A stretch of 64,000 nt of DNA, from positions 13,121,606 through 13,185,605 of the forward strand of contig NW_024037064.1 in the NCBI RefSeq assembly GCF_015706575.1, read 5' to 3'. Position 1 is the first letter of the stretch. Each line of letters begins with the position of its first letter. The notes under the pieces were generated by a model. The model made no database searches. It was not told the origin of the DNA and saw only the letters and a list, made by a program, of their open reading frames with translations. Shown piece by piece: positions 1-9,991 of this stretch. The DNA is from Patiria miniata. Its lineage: Eukaryota > Echinodermata > Asteroidea > Valvatida > Asterinidae. A program made the position numbers and the translations under genes.

Positions 1-15
1 ATAAAGGATGTGTTT

Positions 16-243
16 TTACGATCGAATTTGTGTCATCGTTTCTGTTTTAGATTTATTTTTAAAGATGCAGTCGTAGTAGTGTCGGTGTTTTAATTTTTTA
101 TCAGTGACCGATTTTGTGACCCCCTTGGCTTTTTTAAGAGTGATGTTGTTGTCATCTGCTAAAATCGAGTACATCTTAGGTCTTACGCAAACGGCTTCTT
201 GAATGACCTTACCTCCAAATTCGTCTTTAAATTTACCGATCAC
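16..243 (-). mobile_element. Polinton/Maverick-type DNA polymerase B C-terminal fragment (fossil)
   Basis: A short minus-strand coding remnant contains the words VRPKMYSI and KKAKGVTK, which I recognise from the C-terminal region of family B DNA polymerases of Polinton/Maverick-like elements. No other part of such an element is visible next to it, and it lies at the window edge. It is a broken, truncated fossil. The assignment rests on recalled family motifs, not on a search. Confidence 0.5.
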
Positions 244-267
244 TTTCTTATTACTCTCTTAATTCTG

Positions 268-552
268 ACGATTGAAATTTCAATCTATAAGATTGAATTC
301 TCAATCTTTCACAGATTGCCGTGAGGGAACAATCTTTCCGGATTGACCGTCAATCTTTTTTTAGATTGACAATTTTCAATCCACAAACGAGTGGAATTTC
401 AAACTATTTTGAAATTTTCAATCTATTTTCAATCGAATTTGGATTGAAAATTTTTCAATCTAGACTGATGATTGAACTATTCAATCTAAAAGATTGAAAT
501 TCGCAATCGTTTAAAGATCGAAAATTCTCAATCCTAACCTAGCTGGATTGAC
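268..552. repeat. Cluster of short inverted GATTG/CAATC repeats
   Basis: About 285 bp are densely packed with GATTGAA and TTCAATC words, many as adjacent inverted pairs such as GATTGAAATTTCAATC, so the strand could fold into a row of small hairpins. There are at least ten such pairs with irregular spacing, so it is not a simple tandem repeat. It contains no coding sequence. It may be a degraded foldback element or a simple-sequence expansion. Confidence 0.6.
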
Positions 553-1008
553 ACACTCGCGCATGCGCACACCCGCCCAAACACACACAAGTTGCACAAT
601 CCTTTTATATAATTGACAGGTAGATCTTCGTGTCTTTAATTCAATACATTGCTGCTTTAATTCCAATTCATTGTAATACATAAAATTCAAGTTTATTGTA
701 ATACATTCAGTTTAAGGAACCATCAATAATAATAACTATAATAATCTTACATGGCCCCTTATAATCAGTGAAAATAATTAAAATCCTGAAACTAAAAAAA
801 AATGAAACTGCAAGCATAATTAAAACATTAAAAACTAAGATTAAACAATTAAAGTGAAAGAGAATGACAAGTTCATTATTAAATTGATACAAAAACATTA
901 AAATATATATAATTCATTGGTGTTCAAGTCTGATGGGGAAATAAGAGGATTAACATAATATAAAACTGTTATGGGGTGATACAAAATATATATATAAACT
1001 TAAGAAAA

Positions 1009-1590
1009 AAAATCCAAATTGAAATACACAATCAGATAAATAACAACAAAAGCAAGGAACAACTCAGAGGACCAGACCATGACAAACAGACATATAGACA
1101 AAAAGACCATTTAACATAACAACAACTTAACAAACATCAACAAACAAACACAAAAAAAAGACTTATCAACAGATCGCTGACAAACAGAAAGACCCTTACA
1201 AAAAAACACAGACGAAAATAAAATAAAACACATATGAAAATACACGAGGGCAGCTGCTGACTATAAAGGATAATCTAAAACTTTATTTTAAAAAAATCCA
1301 AATTGGAATACACAGACAAATAACATAAACAAGGGACAATTCAGAGGACCAGACGATGGCAAACCGACATATGGACATAATAGACAAAAAGATGGACGAC
1401 CATTTAACATAACAGACAAGTTACAAATAAACAAACATCAACAAACAAACAAATCGCCCCCCCCCCCCCACAAAAAAACCTATCGACTGACCGTTAACTA
1501 ACAGACAGAAACACTGACTGACCAAAAGACCACAGACAAAACACATGAAAATACAGAGGGAAGCTGCTGACTATTAGCGATAATCTAATC
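1009..1590. repeat. Two-copy tandem duplication, ~290 bp unit
   Basis: The segments around 1009-1290 and 1295-1590 share ordered blocks: AAAAATCCAAATTG, CAGAGGACCAGAC, GACCATTTAACATAACA, AACAAACATCAACAAACAAAC and CAGCTGCTGACTAT. The copies differ by several substitutions and small indels, so the duplication is not recent. A C-run lies in the second copy. The A-rich sequence makes random open frames uninformative. Confidence 0.65.
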
Positions 1591-1724
1591 ATTAAAAATT
1601 CACTGATGAAGGGTATGTCATGTACATGTACACAAATAGTTAAAACACAAATACGGAAGTCTTCAAATGGTTCTTTGAAAGTGTTCAAAGAAGTCGCTGA
1701 CTTGCCGAGCGCAAAAGTGTCATT

Positions 1725-1830
1725 AAATACAAGTTCAAGGAATGCATTAAATTCAAGGAATGCATTATATTCAAGGAATACATTCAGTTTAAGAAATGCA
1801 TTAGGTTCAAGGAATGCATTAAATAGACCT
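1725..1830. repeat. GAATGCATTAAATTCAAG minisatellite, left block
   Basis: About six imperfect copies of a 15-18 bp unit of the form TTCAAGGAATGCATTAAA. The ATGCAT core is palindromic. The same unit recurs at 2778-2990, on the other side of a long inverted repeat. Open frames on both strands through this block are products of the periodicity. Confidence 0.75.
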
Positions 1831-2770
1831 TCATCAGCATGATCAGGGTACGCCATTTTGAAAATCAAAGCGAGGCAAAATATGCAAGCAAGCATGACAT
1901 TGCAGCGTAAATGGTGTAGTGAGCGAGTGACTCTCGCAAAGTCATACAGCAGATTGACAATCTCATAAACGACGGATAGCTCAAATTCCCCCGAAATATC
2001 GATGTGTATTCCAGGTAGGTCATGTCTCATCGCATTTTGAAGAAGGATCTTAGAATATAAAGCCTTAACCAGTGGCCGAACTGAAGTTTCTGTGCAATCC
2101 TCGCTACTTAGTTAATGCTGCAGCACAGCCAATGAACATCAGACATCAATTTTCACTTTCCATCTGTGGCATTTTCTGAGCTAAAATTGCATTAATTCAG
2201 TACGAAATACTCACATCTGTGAATTGTCATTCGCACAGGACCTGTTGTTTCCCAGAAATAAGAGGATTAATTGGAGCCCGATACAAACATGAACACTTTT
2301 CTTGACATGAAGACATTTCACAACTCGTTAACATGAAAAACGATACAAGCATTTGAGACACCCATCTATTAGTATATATAGATCAGACGGACATCTCGAA
2401 TTCTCATATCGTTTCGCATGTAAACAAGTCAGGGTACAGTGTAAGACTGACAACTTCCCAGGCTCTAGTTCCTCTTATTTCTGGGAAATGACAGGTCCAG
2501 TGCAAATGACAGTTCATGGATGAGTAGTACTCACCAACTAATTGCAGTTTCAGCTCAGAAAACACCTCGGATGGAAAAGTGAAAATAGAAAGAGTTGACT
2601 GTAGCGAGTAGTACTAGATGGAGACTTTATATTCAACGATCCTTCTTCAAAATGCAACGAGACATGACCGACCTAGAATACACATTGATATTGCTATCCA
2701 TGCATTTATAGGGTTGTCAATCTTTTGTAACTTTGCGCCATGTTTTGATTTTCAAGATGGCGTACCCCGA
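1830..2770. repeat. Long imperfect inverted repeat (foldback element)
   Basis: Sequence at 1845-2060 is repeated in reverse complement at about 2624-2770: GTACGCCATTTTGAAAATC against GATTTTCAAGATGGCGTAC, and the block with GGTCATGTCTCATCGCATTTTG against CAAAATGCAACGAGACATGACC. Inner segments also pair (CCCAGAAATAAGAGGA near 2251 with TCCTCTTATTTCTGGG near 2470). The centre lies near 2350. It looks like an old foldback or non-autonomous DNA transposon with GAATGCATT minisatellites at both ends. Confidence 0.65.
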
Positions 2771-2777
2771 TAAAGGT

Positions 2778-2990
2778 ATATTTAAGGAATGCATTAAGTT
2801 CAAAGAATGCATAAGTTCAAGGAATACAATAAGTTCAAGGAATGCATTAAGATCAATTAATACATTAAATTCAAGAAATGCATTAAACTCAAGTAATGCA
2901 TTAAATTCAAGTAATGCTTTAAGTTCAAAGAATGCATCCAAATCAATAAAACATCACATTCAAGGACTTCATTAAGTTCAAGGAATGCAT
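2778..2990. repeat. GAATGCATTAAATTCAAG minisatellite, right block
   Basis: About twelve imperfect copies of the same 15-18 bp unit as at 1725-1830, in the same strand orientation although the body between them is inverted. The block ends in TTAA, directly used as the target site of the MITE that follows. Confidence 0.75.
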
Positions 2991-2993
2991 TAA

Positions 2994-3907
2994 AGGGAAA
3001 ATACAACATTTGCAAACATCAAAAAATAAAACTACCAAATCATTTTGAAAAATCTTGCTGGACTGTTAGTGAATGACAGTGTAAAGCATCCTGTAAAATC
3101 CTGGCACCTGGTATACTGTCATTTTCAAGAAAAGTGGTATTTTTGTATCAATTTCCAACGCTGATCGGCCGATGAGCGTTGGAAAAAAGTGGCTTTTTTT
3201 CAAATAATGGCCCCAATTGACCATCGCACTTGTTTGCAATCGATTACAAACCTATGAACGGGTACGAGCCAGCTAGACTGGTTCCCTGATCTTACAATTC
3301 CCCAATGTATGTAAACTGCTCTGTTTCTTCCTATATGGAGTCAGGGAACCAGACTATAGGAAAATGATTGTTTTTCTTGGTTTTTATAGCATTTTCGAAC
3401 CAAAAAACCTCAAAAAAGTCAGTGTAACTATATTTGCTATATATTTCCAACCCCCCAATTCCATCCATTTCTGAAAATTACAGCAAAAGCAAATGATGTA
3501 TATTCCCTTTAAAGGGAATGTACATCATTGGCTTTTGCTTTAATTTTCAGAAATGAACTCTTTGAGGGGTTAATATAATAGATCAAAAAAATGTTGCACT
3601 GACATGTTTTAAGTTTTGTGTTCGAAAATGCTGGAAAAACCAAGAAAACCAGAAATGTTCAAGTAGTCTGGTTCTCTGACTCCACTGAAAATGAAATGGA
3701 TCAATTTACAGATGCCGGAAAATTGTACAGTAAGGGAACCAGTCTAGCTGGCCTGCCCCCATTCATGAACATGCAACCAATAGCAAACAAAATTTGGACT
3801 GGAAAAAAAAAGGTGCCATAATTTTACACGATGCTTTAGACTGTAAGGTATTTCGTAACAACGTGGTAGTTTTATTTTTCAATGCTTGCAAATGTTGTAT
3901 TTTCCCT
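2994..3907. mobile_element. Palindromic MITE with TTAA target duplication (piggyBac-like)
   Basis: The element begins AGGGAAAATACAACATTTGC and ends with its reverse complement, flanked on both sides by TTAA (2990-2993 and 3908-3911). Almost the whole length is an inverted repeat: arms pair from the ends to the centre near 3512, where CCCTTTAAAGGG forms the axis. Inner blocks such as CTGGTTCCCT and AGGGAACCAG also pair. TTAA duplication is the hallmark of piggyBac-type transposases. No coding sequence is present. It lies just past the stop codon of the minus-strand SAMD3-like gene and so may sit in its 3' UTR or terminator region. Confidence 0.75.
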
Positions 3908-4101
3908 TTAAAAACTACAATAGCCAATGTGGATCACCTCAGAAATTATTTGCTGTCCATCATTGCCCTAACGGCAGAACCCAACTCCCGCACTTGGGAC
4001 TTGGCTTTAGTTGGGGCCATTACCTTGTAGATCACTGAATCCACAAACTCCCAAAACTTTTGCAGGTTTGGGGAGTAGCTAATGTTAAAAACATAATGGA
4101 T

Positions 4102-4584
4102 TGTGGGTTTTGATTGTTATTTGGCAAAGTCGACTCACCTCTGGTGACTAATGTCTGCGCCCGTCAGTAGAACCTGGGACTGCTGCGTAGTGTAGTCCGA
4201 TGGTGGTGCACCGCGACTATGTCGGAACGATACGTTCCGTCGAACAACAGTTCGGTTTTATTCCCAGTGAAAATGGCAATAATAACGTTCACAAAGACTG
4301 ACAGTTATGTACATCTGACGAAGACGAAATAGACGATGATATTCACGGATGACGATGACGAAAATGTACACAGAGGAAAACGATGAAAGCGGATGAAAAC
4401 TTGATGAATGCGAAATAGTAACTTGACTGAACAGTGATAAAAAAACAAGATGGCGATATTTACATGTGCGTTTGTTTGTTGGAGTTTTCATGTCTCCAAG
4501 TGCAACGCACTTTGACCTTTGGCCACAGGAAAGGTATGGGCGGCCAAACGGACAAAATTAGAAAGTGTTTTACGTGTCGCTACA
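4102..4584 (-). repeat. 3' LTR of the CsRn1-type element
   Basis: A 483-bp terminal repeat matching 8507-8959 except for a few bases and about 30 extra bases near 4218-4250. On the minus strand it is preceded by a purine-rich tract (GGGGGAG at about 4590), the expected polypurine primer. It ends in TG...CA. Confidence 0.9.
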
Positions 4585-7500
4585 GTAGCTCCCCCATAGA
4601 TCGTGAGCTAACAAAACGATCGATGAAAAGGCTGTGTCTCTCCAAGTATCACAAACTTCAACCATGATCATATTGCAGTAATTTGGTTGGCCAATGTACA
4701 TGGCGTCCAGATTGCGTTGTTCGTCGCTGTGATTGAGTTCCGTCACTAGGCAATTTGGGCGACGCTACTGATGTGTCTGGCACAGGAGGTCGAGTTGGCT
4801 TGGCAATAGGCTTGTCAATCACAATAGGCGGGTTGTGATCCGGTGCTGTTACCGTGTCTTTGTCGGAGAACGCTACTTTGAGGCGGTCGATACCTACGGT
4901 GTCCCTTCTGCCATTGAGTTCCAGAACAAAGTACTTGTCTGCTCTTTTGAGGACTCGGAAAGGGCCATCGTAAGGGGGTTGCAGTGGTTTTCTGACGGCA
5001 TCGTGCCTGACGAAAACGTGGGTGCAAGTGGCGAGCTCGGGGTGAATTTGAGATTTTCTCAGTCAAGTTCTTGTAGGCGACGGTCGCATGTCTTGCATGA
5101 GACGTTTCAGGTGATGGACGTAGTTGCTTGGGTCAAGATCCCTGTCTGGTTTTGCAGTCTCCACGAACTGACCTGGCAATCTGATGGTTGTACCAAGGAC
5201 CAATTCTACTGCTGAACACCCGAGATCTGCTTTTACTGCTGTGCGTATGCCTAGCAGGACGAGGGGAAGTGTCTCCGTCCACTGCTGGTTGGAATGTGCT
5301 TTCAACGATGCCTTTAGCTGTCTGTGTAACCGCTCGACCAGTCCGTTAGCAGATGGATGATACGCTGTGGTTTGTATTTGTGTGGTGCCAAGCATGTCGG
5401 TGAGTGCCTTGAAGAGGGCAGACTCGAATTGGCGACCTCTGTCGGTAGTTATGGTTGACGGGGCTCCGAATCTTGACACCCAGTGGTTGACGAATGCGCG
5501 AGCTACAGTCTCTGCTGTGATGTCCGGAATTGGCACTGCCTCAGGCCATCGTGTGAATCTGTCCACAGCGGTCAACAGGTAGGATTGACCATTCGATGGA
5601 GGAAGTGGGCCTACCAGATCGATGTGTACGTGATCAAACCTGGCGTCCGGTGTGGAGAACGTCTGGAAAGATGTCTTGGTGTGCCAGTGAACTTTACAGC
5701 GCTGACACTGGTGACAAGTTTTGGCCCATGCACGTACATCCTTGTTTATGCCTGGCCACACAAACCGTGCCGTTAACAACTGCTGTGTTGCTCGGATCCC
5801 AGGATGGGACAAACGATGCAGACCGTCGAAAACTGTCCGACGAAAGTGGGTTGGGATGTAGGGTCGTGGAGTTCCTGTGGACATGTCACATGTGATCGTG
5901 CCAGTCGACGTGGGTAGGGGTACCTCTGTCAGCTTGAGTGAAGTATCAGACAAATGAAGCAGTTCGTTGTCCGTCTTCTGAGCTTCAGCAATGGCGGGAA
6001 AGTCGATGACTGCCGAAACCTCCAAGGCTCCAACTGCTAAGCGAGAAAGTGCGTCAGCCGCCGCGTTGTCATTCCCACTGATGTGTCTCAAATCAGATGT
6101 GAACTGCGAGACATAATCCAGCTGGCGTATCTCCCTTGGTGAGTGGCGATCCGGCTTGGAGCGCAGGGCATAGGTCAGTGGTTTATGATCGGTGTAGACG
6201 CAGAATGTGCGACCCTCAAGTATGTGCCTGAAGTGCTTGATGGAAAGGTAGATCGCCAAGAGTTCTTTCCCGAAGGTGCTATACCGACTTTCAGCTGGTT
6301 GCAACCGTTTGGAGTAGAAGGAGAGTGGTTGCCATACCCCTCGCACTTGCTGTTGTAGCACGCTACCTATGCCTACTTCAGATGCATCAGTAATGAGGCA
6401 GACTGGTGCGTCGAGGCTGGGGTGGACTAGCAGTGTGGCGTCAGCTAACTGGCGTTTCACTTTGCTGAAAGCAGTACGCTGAGTTTCATCGAAGGCGATT
6501 GTCGCATTCTTCCTGGCCTTGGTCTGCAGCATATCCGTGAGTGGTTGTATCACATCGGCGCAGTTAGGCAGTAAACGCCTGTAGAAGTTAACAAATCCCA
6601 AGATTTCACGTAACTTGCGGAGTGACGTAGGCTCAGGGAAATCGTTGACGATCTGTATCTTCTCTGGTAAGGGGCATATGCCATGTTCGTCGACAGAATG
6701 ACCTAAGAAGGTAAGTGACGAAACTCCGAACTGGCACTTGCTTACATTGATGACGATACCGTATTCGGTCAGGCGATCGAAAAGGGTCCGGAGATGTATT
6801 TCGTGCTCAGCAGCTGACGAACTTGCAACGAGTAGATCGTCAATGTATGCGTAGATGAACGGCAAACCTCTGATGACCTCATCAATAAAGCGTTGAAAAG
6901 TATTCACCGCATGGGCGCCAGTCTCCAGGGGATTTCTTCGGCACCATGTGAAGTGGTGAAGACCAGCTGCTGCTTGACTGCCGGACGATACCCAACTCGC
7001 ACATGTGGTCGAATTCTGACTTTGCGATGGATAATCGGTCTGGGGCGAGGCGACGTGGTTGCGCTGCTACTGGTGGACCGACTGTATCAATGTGATGAGT
7101 TACCTTATGTTTTACATCAGTGTTCTGATACGTAGGACGACACAAGGTAGGATAATCAGTCAACAGTGTTTCAAATTGTGAGGACAATGGCTTCACTAAC
7201 ACCGGGCTGAGACTTGGCTGCTTCGAAAGAACTCCATTGACAACCAGGCTGGTTATGGAGTCTACGAGTCTGTGGTTCTTGACGTCCACCAAGAGACCAA
7301 AATGTTGCAGAAAATCGGCACCAAGAATGGCTACTGGCAAATTTGCCACTACAAATACCCATCGAAAAACACGGCGTAATCCAATGTCTAAGGTGAGAGA
7401 ACGCTCCCCTTAGGTTGAAATTGGTGACATATTTACCGCTTGAAGCTTGGTAGATGAAGTTGAGTGATGTGTATTCGTATCTCGCCCGGGAAAAACACTC

Positions 7501-8506
7501 ACTTCGGCACCAGTATCGACAAGGAAACGTGTCCCTGAACACTTGTTCTTTACGAAGAAAAGGCGATTGGTTGTGGGTGCGCCAGCAGGACTTGTCGCCC
7601 CTAGTTGCCGGCCTCCGCGTTTCCCTGGGGGTTGGGGTTGGTCTTGAAGGAACACGGTTGAACACACTTCCGTGCCTTTGATCCATAGCACCAATGGTAC
7701 CAGCATTCGGTTGGGTCACGAGAAGGGCTGCGACTGCGAGACTGGCGGTTGTGATTGGAGTTATCTCGGCTACGTGACCGTTGTCGTGTTTGACGGCTAA
7801 GTTGGCCAGTGAGAGCTTGGACTTACTCAGTAAGCTGGTTGATCCTTGTCTCGAGGGTCTGGAAGTTCGCGACCGTATGGGCAGGTTCAGGGCTGGAAAC
7901 TGCAGCGGCATGAGTGTTCACTGTAGACACTGTTGGTACCGATACCTTGACGATTTTGTCGGCGATATTGGCCAGCTGTTCGATGTTCACCGCGGTTGAT
8001 GTGGAGGCAAGAATCCCTTGGATTGTCGTGGGAAGATGTTGCAAAAACAGTTGCTTGAGAATGTTGTCCTCCAGGGTGTTCTCGCCTAGAAGTTGTCGCA
8101 TACGTCGCAACAGCTGAGACGGTTTTCGGTCCCCTAACTCTTCTGCGATTAGCAACTGGTGTAGGCGTTTTTGCTCCGAGGCGGATGCATCCGCTTGATT
8201 AATTCCTTTTTGAGGGTGTTGTAGCGATCGTGAGTGGGTGGGGAAACCAGTAAATCACGCACTTCTTGAGCGATGTCCGGCTGGAGCGAACTGACTACGT
8301 AGGCAAATTTTGTGTCCTGCACTGTGATGTGGCGGGTGAGAAACTGTGCCTTGACTTGGGCAAACCAAAGTGTGGGGTCATTCGGCCAAAATGGCGGCAG
8401 TTTCAGACTCACTGCTGCCACGGGCACGGCGGGTGCTAATTCAACAGGAACGGGCTTGGGTTCCACGGGAGGGTCTGACTCGGCCATCACATCAGGGTCA
8501 CCAATT

Positions 8507-8959
8507 TGTGGGTTTTGATTGTTATTTGGCAAAGTCGACTCACCTCTGGTGACTAATGTCTGCGCCCGTCAGTAGAACCTGGGCCTGCTGCGTGGTGTAG
8601 TCCGATGGTGGTGCACCGCGACTAGTTCGGCTTTATTCCCAGTGAAAATGGCAATAATAACGTTCACAAAGACTGACAGTTATGTACATCTGACGAAGAC
8701 GAAATAGACGATGATATTTACGGATGACGATGACGAAAATGTACACAGAGGAAAACGATGAAAGCGGATGAAAACTTGATGAACGCGAAATAGTAACTTG
8801 ACTGAACAGTGATAAAAAAACAAGATGGCGATATTTACATGTGCGTTTGTTTGTTGGAGTTTTCATGTCTCCAAGTGCAACGCACTTTGACCTTTGGCCA
8901 CAGCAAAGGTATGGGCGGCCAAACGGACACAATTAGAAAGTGTTTTACGTGTCGCTACA
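8507..8959 (-). repeat. 5' LTR of the CsRn1-type element
   Basis: A 453-bp terminal repeat, TG...CA bounded. On the minus strand it is followed after two bases by TGGTGACCC, the start of a tRNA-Trp-like primer binding site. Its outer edge abuts GGAT, the target duplication shared with the other end. Confidence 0.9.
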
Positions 8960-9139
8960 GGATCTTGAACACTCTGTCAAAGGCAGGTACAAGGTCCAAT
9001 CCAGCTGGAATGACCATACGGTCAAGGACGATGAAGAACTGGGTAGGGTTGATGGAGCTCTGTCCCAGCGCTAACAGAAATGGCTGTCGGTATACTCCTC
9101 CTCCTTTCCCTCAACAGCACCAGCAACATCTGTTCCTAG

Positions 9140-9991
9140 CTGTGAAGTAAGGAGTGAAAATATTGATGTAGCATTTAAAGTATACTACATTTGTATTTAT
9201 CAATGCAAAACATATTTTTAATCAATAAATAAATATATCTATAGGGTTGATTGCATCAACAATTTTGCTCCATTTGACCATGCATATATCTTATTAATTC
9301 CATTTAAGTGCAAAATTTCCACCCAGTTTTGAACTGTCCAAAGTTGAATACTTTTGTATTACCAAATACATACATTTTTTTATTAGTCCCACAAAAAAGA
9401 TCAGTGTTTCCAATCAGCACATGCATCGCCTCAGAGAGTGCATGTCAGCAATTTTTTAATTTTTATTTTTTGTTTCAACAAAAATGTGTCCTGACTTAAA
9501 GATTATCTGATAAAGTGCACACATGCAGACATACTGCAAGTACTTACGGGTGCAACAGTGCAATAACATTCCCATACACAGTAGTGCTAAATGCCCATAC
9601 TTCAGAATTCTTTTGAAAATACTCGGAATTCTCACAGAAAAATGATGATCAACATGTCATCTTTCATTTTCTTTTCATTTTTTGGTGGGTTGAGGAATTC
9701 TCACTCAAAGAAGATGACCTCTATTTTTCCCAAAGCGGAAAAGTAGCCATCTTGAAAAAGGATCACGCCACAACATGGCAAAACAGAGCCACTTTTGAGC
9801 CCAAATGCATCCAAAATGCTCAGAATTGGAAGCCCCAAGTCCGAGCCAGAGGTTCATTGCCACATCTCTTCAATTCCCAAATGTTATGGCTCTCATCAGA
9901 ACTCTCTAATATAGAATATTTTGAGGGTATAACTTTTACTCGTGAGCTCGCGGATGGGTTTAGGCTTATTTACAGGTGTGCATGTGCTTAC
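9140..9991. other. Intron of the SAMD3-like gene
   Basis: AT-rich sequence between the last two exons, bounded on the minus strand by CCG|GTAAGCAC and TTCACAG|CTAGG. I see no other gene, RNA or clear transposon in it. Confidence 0.5.

Larger units (their letters stand above)
4102..8959 (-). mobile_element. CsRn1-type Ty3/gypsy LTR retrotransposon, nearly whole
   Basis: Two LTRs (4102-4584 and 8507-8959) begin TGTGGGTTTT and end GTCGCTACA on the plus strand. The element reads on the minus strand. It is flanked by a 4-bp target duplication GGAT (4098-4101, 8960-8963). Next to the right-hand (5') LTR is TGGTGACCCTGATGTGA, close to the tRNA-Trp primer site. Parts in order: gag (about 8.5-7.6 kb) ending in a CHCC-type zinc motif (CWYHWCYGSKARKC), protease (FLVDTGAEVSVFP), reverse transcriptase (YIDDLL) and RNase H, then integrase (about 5.9-4.9 kb, [10 protein letters not shown]). 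CHCC motif, tRNA-Trp priming and 4-bp duplication are the recalled signature of the CsRn1 clade. The LTRs differ by about seven bases and one 30-bp indel, so the insertion is young. A handful of breaks, about three to five. Confidence 0.85.

Noticed and set aside
1494-2030. 178-codon minus-strand frame
   Set aside because: It runs through the GAATGCATT minisatellite and a foldback arm; the open frame follows from the repeat period.
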